64,000 bases of DNA. Source: Pseudonocardia oceani. GTDB lineage: Bacteria > Actinomycetota > Actinomycetes > Mycobacteriales > Pseudonocardiaceae. The position numbers and the translations under genes are program-made. The notes under the pieces are model-generated. The model was not told the DNA's origin. It was given only the letters and a program-made list of their open reading frames with translations, and ran no database searches. The stretch covers positions 2,480,001-2,544,000 of the forward strand of contig NZ_JADQDF010000001.1 in the NCBI RefSeq assembly GCF_019263585.2, written 5' to 3'. Position 1 is the stretch's first letter, and every line of letters begins with the position of its first letter. This document shows positions 16,106 through 25,908 of the stretch, piece by piece.

Positions 16106-17184
16106 TCAGTCGTCCTGATGTCTGGTCGGACTTGCCCGTGGAAGGCGGTCAGGATTTCTGTCACGTTCCGGCGGCCAGCAGCTACTGCTGTTTCCCCGAT
16201 CACGATAATGCAGTCGTGTTCCGACGCGGCTCCTCCCGAGCGAACCAGCAGCGGTTTGGTCGGCGCTATTGTGAGCGGCGTCGCTGGCGTCGCTGCGCGA
16301 CATGCCGGCTCGTGCATCGACCCAGCCGACCGACAGCGAGGCGGCCGTGACGCCGCGGGAACTCGCGTTCAGGACCGTTGCTCCCGCGGCCAGGGCACTG
16401 GCGAACACCCCGTTGAACGTGTCGCCCGCGCCGGTCGTATCTCGAACCCCGCGATCTGTCGGGCCGGCAAGGCTGCCACTGCACCGTCGGATTCGGCCAC
16501 CAGTACACCCGCTCCCCCGAGGTCACGACGACTGGAGCTTGCGTGCGAGCTGCGAGGTCAGCCGCCATGACCGAAACCGCACCGACCCGTGCTCCCCCCA
16601 GCAGCGTGCGCAGTCGCCGGGCTCGGAGTAGTCGGGGGTGGCACGAGGCCGAGGCCGAAGAGCTCCACGGGTCCGGACGTGACCGGCGCCGGATTCAACA
16701 CGCAGGGGATCCGATGGGAAGCAGCACTCTCGACAGCGGCGACGACCGCATCCAGGGGTGATCCCAGCGCTGACGAGCACACAGCTCGCCCAGCCAGCTG
16801 CACGCGCTACGACCCGTTCGGACTGCCGCCGGACCGACGACGGCGTTCGCCCCGGCACCGACGGCGATCTGGTTCTCCCCCTTCCGGTCGACCACGATCA
16901 GTCCGTACCGGTCGACACTCCGTCGAGGGTGGCGACATCGGTCACGTCGATGCCTCGGTGCGAGCTCGGCCACCGCACTGGATCCTGCATCGTCGCGGCC
17001 GACGGCGCCGTAGTACCGGGCCTCCGCACCGGACGTGCGGCAGCAATCGCCGCGTTCGCTCCCTTGCCGCCGCCGTAGCGCTCCGCGCTGCGCCGACGAC
17101 GGTCTGTCCCGGCCCGGGAAGTTCGTCGGTCGAGACGACGACGTCGACGTTGACGGCGCCGACGACGAGCACCCGTGCGGTCAT
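16106..17184 (-). pseudogene. rbsK: Ribokinase, frameshifted (copy B)
   Basis: Starts at ATG 17184, overlapping the LacI stop as ATGA, with VLVVGAVNVDVVVSTDELPG. Frame is lost just after TVVGA. Later pieces (VDRKGENQIAVGAGANAVVG, LARTQAPVVVTSG, a shifted GDTFNGV region and ASSRGVTAASLSVGWVDARAG) are in other frames. Closely related to the intact rbsK at 877-1830, so copy A can supply this activity. Confidence 0.88.
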
Positions 17185-18215
17185 CTGCCTTCCCTCGGAG
17201 CGCACACCGATTCGCGCAGCTGCACGGTCACCGGCAGCACACCGAGTTCTTCGGACTCGTCGTTCTCGAGTAGATCGAACAGTGCCGACGCCGCGCGGGA
17301 CCCCATCTCGTGCGCGGGCTGGCGAACGGTGGTCAGCCTGGGGGTGAGCAGCGCGGAGACGGGGAGATCGTCGAACCCGACGATGCTCACGTCCTCGGGG
17401 ACCCGCAGACCGACTCGTCTGCAGTACTCCATGGCGCCGATCGCCATGAGGTCGTTCGTGCAGAGCAGCACAGTCGGCCGTGAGTCGGATTCCAGCGCTG
17501 TCGCCGCAAGTTTCTCGCCCGTGGCCTGTCGGTAGTCGCCGGGGAAGACCGGTACCGAATCTGGGTCGAGTCCTGCTCCCGCAAACGCCTCCCGGTAGCC
17601 CGCGAGCCGCTGCTGGGATGTCCAGAGCGACGGTGGACCGCCAATCACGGCTACCCGCCGGTGCCCCTGCTCCAAGGCGTGCGCGGCAACCTCGCGAGCT
17701 CCCTTCCGGGAGTCGCAGACCACCGCAGGCAGATCCATACCGGGGATCTGCTCATCGACCAGCACGACGGGACCGGAGCGAGCCAGCCGGTAGAGCGACG
17801 CAGGCATCGACCCGGTCCCCGATAGGTAGACGACGCCGTCGATCCGCTGGCTCCGTAGAAGCTTTGCCTGCTTCTCCTCGGGCTGCCCCGAGGCATCGGG
17901 CAAGACCAGCACTACCAGAACGTCTCGCTCCGATGCCGCCTTTTGCACACCTTCGGCCACCATCGCGAAGAAAGGATTAGTCAGCTCCGGCACCACCATG
18001 CCGATCGTCGAGGTGCTGCGCAGCTTGAGGTTCCGGGCGGACTCGTTGGGCGTGTACTCCAGGACCCGCATGGCATCGAGCACTCGATTGCGCCGCTCGG
18101 GCGCGACCGGGCCCGAGTCGTTGAGCACGTAGCTCACCGTGCTCACCGACACACCAGCGTGCTGGGCGACATCTTTCATGGTGGGCCGCTTACGTGTAGG
18201 GCCGGACCGCGTCAT
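17181..18215 (-). CDS. LacI-family transcriptional regulator
   Basis: A 344-residue LacI/GalR repressor. The N-terminus has TMKDVAQHAGVSVSTVSYVL (helix-turn-helix) and the hinge helix near PNESARNLKLRSTSTIG, followed by a sugar-binding-type sensor domain: VVPELTNPFF, GVVYLSGT, HRRVAVIGGP, LLCTNDLMAIGAMEY and VSIVGFDDLPVSALLTP, LTTVRQPAHEMG. ATG at 18215 overlaps the ThuA stop (ATGA) and its stop overlaps rbsK. It is the only intact member here; copies at 1827-1910 and 9365-9547 are dead. The nine CG-centred operator-like sites in 2765-25512 are its likely targets (inference). The effector may be ribose, a phosphosugar or a pathway intermediate. Confidence 0.93.
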   Translation of the reverse strand: MTRSGPTRKRPTMKDVAQHAGVSVSTVSYVLNDSGPVAPERRNRVLDAMRVLEYTPNESARNLKLRSTSTIGMVVPELTNPFFAMVAEGVQKAASERDVLVVLVLPDASGQPEEKQAKLLRSQRIDGVVYLSGTGSMPASLYRLARSGPVVLVDEQIPGMDLPAVVCDSRKGAREVAAHALEQGHRRVAVIGGPPSLWTSQQRLAGYREAFAGAGLDPDSVPVFPGDYRQATGEKLAATALESDSRPTVLLCTNDLMAIGAMEYCRRVGLRVPEDVSIVGFDDLPVSALLTPRLTTVRQPAHEMGSRAASALFDLLENDESEELGVLPVTVQLRESVCAPREGR

Positions 18216-18703
18216 GACCACGACCCTCTTCGGCCTGTCGCGTGCGCGTCTGGCGTCGCCTGGGCAGCCCACGCCGGTATCGAGGTCCAGAGCGCGGGGT
18301 AGTGCACCCACTCCACGAATTCCGGGGGCGCCCAATGCGGGGCGAGATCCGAGGCGAATGCGACCGCCCGACGCTCCCCGTACTCACCGGTGACCAGCAT
18401 CAGGTCATTAGCCGTGCGGGCCGCCACCACGCAACCCGGCTTGGGCAGCAATCGGTTGTAGCTCAGCAGCGGCGGCCACAGCGCGAGCGTGCCGCCAAGG
18501 ATCGGGTGCCCCGGCTCAACGACGTCGACCTCTAGCCCGTCCAACGTCTCGTTGCGGTCGTCATGGGGAAGCACCGTGACCGGCAGGACGTCCGTAAGCG
18601 GGCTCATGCCGTAGCGGGCCTTGCCGTCGATGCCGGTGAACGACAGATACCCGCCGATCATGACGAGACCCCCGCCGCAGCCCACATAGTCGGCCACAAG
18701 CCC
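18212..18703 (-). pseudogene. ThuA-like protein, 5'-truncated (copy B)
   Basis: From GLVADYVGCGGGLVMIGGYL to AVAFASDLAPHWAPPEFVEW this matches residues about 107-260 of the ThuA protein at 1955-2737. The first hundred codons are missing; upstream sequence (MTVSGTVETGGGQS) is unrelated and reaches an operator-like site within about 50 bp. The deletion seems to run from the leader to codon 107. The frame may still be translated from an upstream ATG, which would keep coupling to LacI. Confidence 0.82.
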
Positions 18704-18750
18704 ACTCTGTCCTCCCCCAGTCTCGACGGTGCCAGAAACCGTCATATTAC

Positions 18751-18764
18751 CATAATCGATTCTG
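18751..18764 (+). promoter_or_regulatory. LacI-type operator upstream of ThuA (copy B)
   Basis: CATAATCGATTCTG; the right half matches the consensus exactly and the left half is degenerate. It would let the LacI gene regulate its own unit. Confidence 0.5.
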
Positions 18765-18841
18765 TCAACCTGGTCCTGGTTGGGGGCCACGGTCCGCCGA
18801 GTGGTGCAACTCGGTCCGAGTGATGCTCTGCGGAGCAGATC

Positions 18842-19894
18842 ATGCCGTCATCAGCTGGGATGCCGCCACCCTCTCCTTCGTCGGCGAGGCGGCGAGCAGG
18901 GCCAGGGTGGCCTCGGAGAGGTAGCGGCGGCCGGTGGCCTGCCTCTCGTCGTGGGCCTCGACCAGGACCGCGCCGGCCAGGCGGGTGGCGTCGGGTTGTG
19001 CGAAGATCGTGCGGATCGCCGCGGCCACCATCTCCGAGCTGCCCTTCGAGACCTGCGCGAGGACGTTGCGCAGGAAATGCACCCTGCAGACTCTGCCACG
19101 CGGCGCCGAGCAGGACCGCGGAGATGGCCTGCTCGAGCCCGGTGTGGGCGTCGGAGATGACCAGCTGCACCCCACCGAGCCCGCGGGCCTTCAACGAGCG
19201 CAGGGAACGCGGTCCAGAACGCCCCGTCCCCCGAGTCCCCAACCGCGAACCCGAGGACCTCGCGCCACCCATCGGCCCGACCCCGGTGGCGATCACGACC
19301 GCCGGGGACACCACGCGGTGATTCACCGGGCCTTGCAGTAGGTGGCGTCGAGGAACACATACGGGAACTGCTGATCGGCCAACGAGCGGTCCCGGAACAC
19401 GCCGACCTCGACGCCAGACCGGCGCAGATCCGCGAGACCTCGCTCTCGGAGTTCCCGGTGTCGGCGCCGAGTGCCTTGACCAGGTCGTTGACCTCACGGG
19501 TGGACACCCCGTGCAGGGAGGCCTCCATGACCACCGCGGGCAATGCCTGATTTGCCCGACGGCGCCGCTCGAGCAGACTCGGGAAGAACGAGCCGGTGCG
19601 CAGCTTCGGGATCCGCAACTCCAGATCCCCGCCGTCGTGAACAGGATGCGGGCGCGGTGCGCCCGTTGCGCTGATTGCTGCGCTCGCGGAACGCTCGTGC
19701 AGACCGGCCCCGATCGCATCGGTGAGCTCAGCCCGGTCACCGCCTGATAGACGGTCTCCGCGGCCTGACGGACACGGTCACCGACATCGGCGGCCTCGAG
19801 TGCACCGAGGGCTTCGAGCAGGGCAGAACCGGTCCAGGGCCATCGCGTGGCGCCTCTCCACGAGTTCGTTCGGCGGGATCACGCGAAGCGTCAT
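18842..19894 (-). pseudogene. IS256-family (mutator) transposase, frameshifted
   Basis: Segments in several frames: VIPPNELVERRHAMALDR at the start, LRIPKLRTGSFFPSLLERRR, VVMEASLHGVSTREVNDLV KALG, DAHTGLEQAISAVLLGAAWQ, CRVHFLRNVLAQVSKGSSEM and AIRTIFAQPDATRLAG. The order and motifs are those of IS256-type transposases, but at least three frame changes and a missing C-terminus make it inactive. It has landed upstream of the truncated ThuA gene and may have caused that deletion. Confidence 0.82.
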
Positions 19895-20096
19895 GCGGTG
19901 GCCTTCCACGCGCTCAGGCACGCCGGACGGGGCAGGAGTTGCACCCCCTTCTGCCGTCCGTGGCCTGGTCCTCTTGTGCGGCCGACCGAGCCAGCTGGAC
20001 CGACCGGCGTGGCTTGTGAGGAGCGTGGCATCGCCCCCACTGACGTGCCCGCCGGGCGGTCCTGCCATCCCCGGACAAGAAGGGAGACAGCCCGCA

Positions 20097-21115
20097 TGGT
20101 GGTTCTCGGAATCGACGCGCACAAGCGCAACCACACCGTCGTTGCCGTCGACGCTGCCGGACGCAAGCTCGACGAGCGCACCACGCACGACCACCGCAGA
20201 TCACCTGGCGCTGCTCACCTCGGCAGAGCAGTTCGGCGCCGACCGGCTCTGGGCCGTCGAGGACTGCAGGCACCTGTCCCGCCGGCCTCGAACGGGACCT
20301 GCTCGGAACCCGGCCAGCGCATCGTGCGCGTCCCGCCCAAGCTCATTGCTCACGTCCGCGACAGCGCCCCGTAGCTACGGCAAGTCCGACCCGATCGACG
20401 CAGTCGCCGTCGCCCGGGCAGCGCTGCGCGAGCCTGACCTACTTATTGCTCGACGCGACGGATCGGCACGCCAGGTTCGACTGCTGACCAACCACCGTGA
20501 CGACCTCGTCGGACCCCGATCATCAACCGGCTCCACTGGCACCTGCACGAACTCGACCCTGCCTGGCAGCCCCCGGCCCGCAGCCTGTGTTGCCCGAAGC
20601 ATCTCTGCGCGACTGGGACGGAGTCAGCGGCCTGGTCGCACGCCTGTCTCCGCAACCTCATCGAACGCTGCCGCATGCTCAGCGAGGAGATCGCGAGCTC
20701 GAACCGCTGATCCATCAGCTCGCGCCCACCCTGACCGCCGTCTGCGACTGCGCGACACCCACCGCCGCGAAGATCATCAGTGAAACCGCTGACGTTGAAC
20801 GATTCCGCTCCCGACACGCCTACACCCGAACAACGGGACCGCGCCAGTCCCGGTCTGGTCAGGGCAACCGAGAGCGTCATCGCCTGTCCCCGCATCGGGA
20901 ACCGGCAGCTCCGCGCGGCCCTGCACTGCATCGCCATCACTCGAGCGCACTACCACCCCCCAGGCGCGGGCGGTCCTTCAGCGCCGACGAGCGGGCGGCG
21001 ACACCAAGGCGAATCGATCCGCGCCCTCAAACGACGTCCTCTCCGACGTCGTCTACCGCACACTCCTCACCGACGCCGAACACGTGGCCCGGTCGCCGGC
21101 CTTCGCCGCCGCTTG
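20097..21115 (+). pseudogene. IS110-family transposase, frameshifted
   Basis: Starts VVLGIDAHKRNHTVVAVDAA (RuvC-like DEDD first Asp), then LALLTSAEQFGADRLWAVED, RVPPKLIAHVRDSA, KSDPIDAVAVARAALRE, and later the C-terminal Tnp_20 region in other frames, ending near EHVARSPAFAAA. Several frame changes show it is inactive. In IS110 elements the flanking non-coding end can encode a bridge RNA; the stretch 19900-20096 is where that would lie, but I cannot identify one. Confidence 0.8.
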
Positions 21116-21188
21116 ACAGAGGAGCAAGGGGGACATGACTTGACGTGGCGCCGGCTGCTTGAGTGATCCTCTTCAGGTCGTGTCGACG

Positions 21189-21854
21189 TCAGTCGTCCGA
21201 CAGCAGGCCACGCCCGATCGAGTACGCCTCTCGGAGGTCGGTGCCGACGTAACTTGCCGAAGCCAGCTCGGCTACGGCTGGGCTCGGGTTCACCGCGACG
21301 GCGTGCGGCAGCCAAGCGAACAGGTCGAGATCGGACGACGAGTCGCCGTACGCGACACATGCATGCTCAGTCAGACGATGTCGGCCCAGAACATCCTTCG
21401 TGATCCTCACCTTGTCCTCCGGTAACAGGGTGGCGGAAGGCGGCAGCGGCCGGCCGACCTCGACGTCCGAGCCGTAGGTCTCACTTGCACCCCAACGCTG
21501 CAGCCTGCGGGCAAAGAAGGCCGGGGACTGTGTGATGACGATCGCGATCTCACCTCGGGCACGAATATCGGTGAAGACGTCGACGATGCCTGTCATCCAA
21601 CAGGCGCTTTGAAACGCAGCGTCGAGATCAGCTTCGGTCGCCCCGGCGCAAATATCGAGCAAGATCTGCCAGAATTCTTGGTCCGAGATGGAGCCAGCGA
21701 GCCACCGAGACTCGATGTCCTGACCGACGGCGGGCTTCCCGAAGTGTCGGGCCAGCTCGATCGTAGCGGCACCTCGGAGGAGGGTGCCGTCCATGTCGAA
21801 GACATGCAGACGTCGGCCATGGCCCGACATGTCGGCACCTGGGCTCTGTGGCAT
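21189..21854 (-). CDS. HAD-superfamily phosphatase, SerB-like (HAD-IB)
   Basis: A 221-residue phosphohydrolase. HAD motifs are all present: HVFDMDGTLL with both aspartates, the Thr/Ser motif in VITQSPAFF, Lys in DKVRITKDVL and YGDSSSDLDLF. The helical cap between motifs I and II (ELARHFGKPAV onwards) is that of the phosphoserine phosphatase/HAD-IB group. ATG at 21854 has AAAGAGAG upstream; ATG at 21830 is an alternative. It follows the aldo/keto reductase by 133 bp. In this setting dephosphorylation of a ribotide made by the NAMPT-like enzyme is an attractive role but is inference. Confidence 0.85.
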   Translation of the reverse strand: MPQSPGADMSGHGRRLHVFDMDGTLLRGAATIELARHFGKPAVGQDIESRWLAGSISDQEFWQILLDICAGATEADLDAAFQSACWMTGIVDVFTDIRARGEIAIVITQSPAFFARRLQRWGASETYGSDVEVGRPLPPSATLLPEDKVRITKDVLGRHRLTEHACVAYGDSSSDLDLFAWLPHAVAVNPSPAVAELASASYVGTDLREAYSIGRGLLSDD

Positions 21855-21987
21855 GAGCTCTCTTTTCACGGGAAGGCCACACGGGACGATGCCCGCGGGA
21901 TGCATGCAAGGGTGGTTGGGCCAGACGTCACTCGACAGAGATGAATCACCGAACCGTCGGGCCGAGGGAAACGAAGATCTTTCCGGA

Positions 21988-22806
21988 TCAGGACAACGTC
22001 TCGAGGGGGACGACACCCGGCGCCGGGAAGGCGCGATCCAGGACCTCGAGTTCCTCGTCAGTGAGCTCGAGGTCCAGTGCTGCAGCGTTCTCCTTGACAT
22101 GGGCAAGCCGGACAGCCTTCGGAACGGCGATGACGCCCCCGCTACGGACCGACCAGGCCAGCGCGACCTGCGCCGAGGTGGCTCCACGCTCTGTCGCCAC
22201 GCGGCGGAGGTCGGGATGATCGAGCAACGCCCCCTTCTCGACGGGCGAGTAGGCCATGATCGCGGCGCCCACGCGCTCACACCAGGGGAACAGATTCGCC
22301 TCCGGACCGCGACGGGTGAGGTTGTAGAGGATCTGATTGCAGGCAGGGACGGCGCCCTCCGGCAAGTCCTCCAGATCGTGCAGGTCGAAATTGCTGACCC
22401 CCCAGGCCTGGATCGAACCCTCCTCGCGCAGCTTCTCGAGCCCGGCCACCGTTTCCACGAGGGGAACCTCACGGCGCCAGTGCAGCAGGTAGAGATCCAG
22501 CCGATCGGTCCCCAGGCGCCTGAGGCTCGCATGGCATGCGGCGACCGTACCCTCGGTGGTCGCATTCTGCGGGAGCACCTTGCTGACCAAAAAGACCTCG
22601 TCGCGACGGCCACGCACCGCCTGACCGACGACCTCTTCTGCAGCCCCGTCGGCGTAGAGCTCGGCCGTGTCGATCACGGTCATTCCGAGATCGATACCGG
22701 TCCGCAAGGCGGTGATCTCGGCCGGGCGGTCCGCACCCATACGCCAGGTGCCCTGGCCGATCGGTGGAACATTCGCTCCGGCCAGCCGAACTGTATTCAG
22801 GGTCAT
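21988..22806 (-). CDS. Aldo/keto reductase
   Basis: A 272-residue (alpha/beta)8 NADPH-dependent carbonyl reductase. The catalytic tetrad is visible: Asp and Tyr in VIDTAELYADG, Lys in FLVSKVLPQ and His in LYLLHWRRE, followed by IQAWGVSNFD and the cofactor-binding VIAVPKAVRLAHVKEN. It is slightly short for the family but complete. No counterpart survives in copy A, where aldehyde dehydrogenases occupy the equivalent part of the unit; copy B may thus reduce rather than oxidise the carbonyl. Confidence 0.9.
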   Translation of the reverse strand: MTLNTVRLAGANVPPIGQGTWRMGADRPAEITALRTGIDLGMTVIDTAELYADGAAEEVVGQAVRGRRDEVFLVSKVLPQNATTEGTVAACHASLRRLGTDRLDLYLLHWRREVPLVETVAGLEKLREEGSIQAWGVSNFDLHDLEDLPEGAVPACNQILYNLTRRGPEANLFPWCERVGAAIMAYSPVEKGALLDHPDLRRVATERGATSAQVALAWSVRSGGVIAVPKAVRLAHVKENAAALDLELTDEELEVLDRAFPAPGVVPLETLS

Positions 22807-23105
22807 ATCAGAGGGTCCAATATCGTAGCTTCTTCCTTAACCGAGAACATCGCAACCACGAAAACGCCATCCGCGAGTCTTCGTCCTCCGGCCACACGCT
22901 CCCGACCGACGAGATCGTAGGTCGAGCGTCTTGCCGAATGGGAGTCCGAGGTCGCTCGCAGCTCTACCGACCCGGCCATCCCCGAGCACGCCCTGGCGCT
23001 CGGGACCGTGATCGAGCGGTCGGCCGCGCACCTGGTGGGCAGGCTGGGTCGCACGGGGGCGGGACCGACCCAGGGGAGCACGGGTCGGTCCCGCAGCGGC
23101 CGGCC
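22807..23105. other. Non-coding gap between NAMPT-like and aldo/keto reductase genes
   Basis: I see no intact gene or operator-like site here; the open frames are short and have no recognisable motif. It may be a deletion scar where copy A has other genes. Confidence 0.4.
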
Positions 23106-24545
23106 TCAGTGCACGCCGGCGACTCCCTGTACGACGCCCGAGTAGTAGCTCTCCGGAGTCGGCCGCTCGCTCCGCTCGATGAGCTCGGTGAAGTCCCACT
23201 GGCGCAGCATCTTGCCGTCACGGAAGACCGGCACGAGCTGGTTCTCCTCCGCCGGGATGGAGTCGCGGGGGACGGTGGAGTACGTGCCGTCGGTGTAGCG
23301 GAGGGCGAGCCGGCCCCCTTTCGACCGCTTCATCGCGCTGCCGGTCGGGGCCTTCACGGTCTCTCGCCACTCGCCGTTGATGCGCATAGCGCTGGCCTTG
23401 AACCCGAAGTTGAGCGTGTCCCGGTTGACCTGCTGCAGCAGGCCGCCACCCATCCCGCAGAGCACGTTGTCCGCGGCCAGGCCCCGCGCCTCCAGTTCGG
23501 TGTAGATCGCGACGTAGGTGTCGAGGGTGAGCCCGTCGCCCTGGATCACCCGGATGTTCGGAGGCAGGACCTTGAACCCCTTGCCGTTGGTCTCGTACCC
23601 GAAGCTGTCCATCAGCGACTCGACGGTGTCGACCGGCACCTTGATCGGATCGCCAGAGTCGCACCGCACCGCGACGAGACCCTGGAACTGGCTGATCTCG
23701 TCGTGCATCTCCTTGCCGAGGATCTCGTTGACCGCCCGGTCGTGGTCGAACGTGTCGACAAGAAGACCGGCCACGACGACCCCGGGGAACTTCAGAAGGC
23801 TGCGGAACGTGTCCGCCTCGGCATCCCTGCCGGCGGCCGCCACGGTGGAATGCTCCTGGAAGACCGCGCTGCCGTTCGGGGCCGCCGCGTTGTACCACTG
23901 CCGGGCGGCGACGTACGCGGGAACCGTGTCGGTCTGGTCGAAGTTGACCAGGTGCGCCATTCCGCCGAGACCGGCCGACTCCAGCGAGCTGACGCCCCGA
24001 TTGCCGTAGTCGTGCAGATACATGCGGATTGCCTCGGGGTGATCGGAGGTGCGTTCCAGGAACCCCTTCATCAACTGCTTCGCCGTCCAGCTCAGGGTGC
24101 CGACCGTGGTCGGGTACCAGACGCCCCGGAGCAGGGCGGTCTCGACGAAGCTGGTGATCCATGGATAACGCGGATCGGTGTTGACCAGCTGCACGAGGAC
24201 GTTGCCGGTCGGGACGACGGTGCCCTCCGGGACCGCCTCGATCTCGATCGGGAGGTAGCCGTCGTGGTCGTTGAGCAGGTCGATCCAGTTCTGTCGGTTG
24301 AACGGGATGCCCATCGGCCGGTGCACGGCCTCGGCGTCGTTGATGTCATCGATGGTGATCCGCCGGGTCAGGTACTCGAGCAGGAAGGCCTGGAGCCCGA
24401 CAAACAGCGTCGCGGGGAAGCGGCCGCCACGTGATTCGACGTAGCTGGAGACGTACTCGGTGCCGTCCGGGTACATCCCGTAGTGCGCGTTCTTGTAACT
24501 ATCGACGTTCACGATGATGTTGCGCCACAGGGACGATTCGCTCAT
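23106..24545 (-). CDS. Nicotinamide phosphoribosyltransferase homologue (copy B)
   Basis: A 479-residue paralogue of the protein at 7503-8957. Family residues kept: VDSYKNAHYGMYPDGTEYV, HDYGNRGVSS (Arg196 kept, Phe193 to Tyr, Tyr195 to Asn), Asp219 in FDQTDTVPAY, His247 in FQEHSTVAA, VRCDSGDP (Pro312 to Cys), QGDG, GMGGGLLQ, Arg392 and KGGRL. So both copies keep PRPP and His chemistry but change the base pocket in the same place, with a different residue at 195. ATG at 24545 follows AGGAGAG. Unit order is the flavin-type oxidoreductase, this gene, then the reductase and phosphatase. Divergence between copies and retention of both frames suggest selection. Confidence 0.92.
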   Translation of the reverse strand: MSESSLWRNIIVNVDSYKNAHYGMYPDGTEYVSSYVESRGGRFPATLFVGLQAFLLEYLTRRITIDDINDAEAVHRPMGIPFNRQNWIDLLNDHDGYLPIEIEAVPEGTVVPTGNVLVQLVNTDPRYPWITSFVETALLRGVWYPTTVGTLSWTAKQLMKGFLERTSDHPEAIRMYLHDYGNRGVSSLESAGLGGMAHLVNFDQTDTVPAYVAARQWYNAAAPNGSAVFQEHSTVAAAGRDAEADTFRSLLKFPGVVVAGLLVDTFDHDRAVNEILGKEMHDEISQFQGLVAVRCDSGDPIKVPVDTVESLMDSFGYETNGKGFKVLPPNIRVIQGDGLTLDTYVAIYTELEARGLAADNVLCGMGGGLLQQVNRDTLNFGFKASAMRINGEWRETVKAPTGSAMKRSKGGRLALRYTDGTYSTVPRDSIPAEENQLVPVFRDGKMLRQWDFTELIERSERPTPESYYSGVVQGVAGVH

Positions 24546-24767
24546 GTCAACTCTCCTGATCGTATGCCAACAGGTAGGTGGCCGGGTCAGAGGCGACCCG
24601 AACCAAGCCGAGGACTGTGCTCGTTGACTCACCTCGCCCGCGCCGGCCGGTGGTCATGAAGCGGATGGCGGTAGGCCGCTCAACTCGTGGTCAGCGGCCC
24701 AACACTGCCGTCGTCGGGGCCATGGAGGCGGTCGCTCGATCCGAGCAGGCCGGCCTCGATGAAGGAA

Positions 24768-25313
24768 TCAGCTTCCGTTCACCACGTGGTCAGGGAAGCG
24801 AAGGCGTTCCTGGATCGGAGGCTGAGGCAGCTCACGCATATCCCAACCATCGACGCGCTCAGGAATGATCCGGTACCAACGCCGCGCCGCTACCGCACCC
24901 GCACTGAAGTAGTACTCGAGGTGCGGGTGACCGACGTGGAAGTACTTCTCAGCCACCAGATTCAGGAGCTGCTCGACGAGCTCCGGATCGTCAACCTGAT
25001 TGGCTGTCCCTTCAAGCTGGACCGCCCGCACGTTGGAGATTTCGTCGCCCTCGTCGATCACCGCGGACACCCGGCCACCTGCGTCGATGATTTCCATGTG
25101 GCGGGCGTCAGGGGTCGTGCTCTGTCCCGGATCACCGAGGGTCGGGTCGAGAGGCACATAGGCGGTCTCGTCTACGACGACGAACCACGCCGGCGAGACG
25201 TTGATCGCCCCGTTCGGAAGGGCAGATGCGAGCCGAAGCCGCAGAGCCCTTTCCACGAAGGCCCAGCGCTTGACGCCTTCGAGGGGAGCAAGCTCCCCGA
25301 GGGAGGTAGCCAT
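24768..25313 (-). CDS. Pyridoxamine 5'-phosphate oxidase-fold protein
   Basis: A 181-residue split-barrel flavin- or F420-binding type protein. Visible: a first strand with RLASALPNGAINVSPAWFVV, then HMEIIDAGGRVSAVIDEGDE and VRAVQLEGTANQVDD, VAEKYFHVGHPHLEY and RRWYRIIPERV. This pattern is of the PNPOx-like/F420-dependent group common in actinomycetes. The cofactor cannot be assigned by eye. First gene of the copy B NAMPT unit, with an operator-like site about 93 bp upstream; start at ATG 25313 after GAGAGGACG. A redox step on the ribosylated base is possible (inference). Confidence 0.75.
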   Translation of the reverse strand: MATSLGELAPLEGVKRWAFVERALRLRLASALPNGAINVSPAWFVVVDETAYVPLDPTLGDPGQSTTPDARHMEIIDAGGRVSAVIDEGDEISNVRAVQLEGTANQVDDPELVEQLLNLVAEKYFHVGHPHLEYYFSAGAVAARRWYRIIPERVDGWDMRELPQPPIQERLRFPDHVVNGS

Positions 25314-25405
25314 GTGGTCGTCCTCTCAGTTCAGGGCAGCGAGTGGTCGAGGCCAAGTCGGGTTCTGTGGTTCCGATCCCGAAGCTGCCCGACAAGGCCA
25401 GCGGC

Positions 25406-25419
25406 GCGAATCGTTTCTA
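25406..25419 (-). promoter_or_regulatory. LacI-type operator for the copy B NAMPT unit
   Basis: Minus-strand TAGAAACGATTCGC, upstream of the oxidoreductase gene at 25313. Confidence 0.65.
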
Positions 25420-25498
25420 CTTTCCAGACACAGATCTACCTCCGTAGCGTCAGGCGCTGCGGGGTGACCCTACGACGGAGCATGCGTCACAGCAAGAC

Positions 25499-25512
25499 TC
25501 AGAACGTTTCTA
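25499..25512 (-). promoter_or_regulatory. LacI-type operator in divergent promoter region
   Basis: Minus-strand TAGAAACGTTCTGA, 80 bp from the previous site, between the divergent oxidoreductase and phosphotriesterase genes. The stretch 25513-25908 otherwise holds nothing I can name. Confidence 0.6.
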
Positions 25513-25908
25513 TCGTGTTAGATGGCCCAACCCATAGCTCCCGACAACACCGGAGACGCCGGTGATCGACAGCTCAGTCCTGAACCGATCGAGCGCCGAC
25601 GGCGGGTGTCTGACGAGCACACAGTGGCGTTCCTCCCGCGGCTGTTGGGTCTGCGAACCCCGGTCGCGCGCTGCGGCCGAACCGCGCGTAGCCCCCTGTC
25701 TACAGTGTTCACATCACGCAGACCCTGAGGTGGACGGCATGGTCAGGCGAACGCAGGACGCCGCGGGACGCTGCGGGACGGCAGTGGACACGGCCGCACC
25801 GCCCAGGCGTCAGCGACACGTACGGCACAAGCTCCCGGGACCGGCGATTGCGCTTTGATCCAGTCCGGGCCGGCGGCCGGCCCGATCCCGACACAGAGGA
25901 GAACCCAG

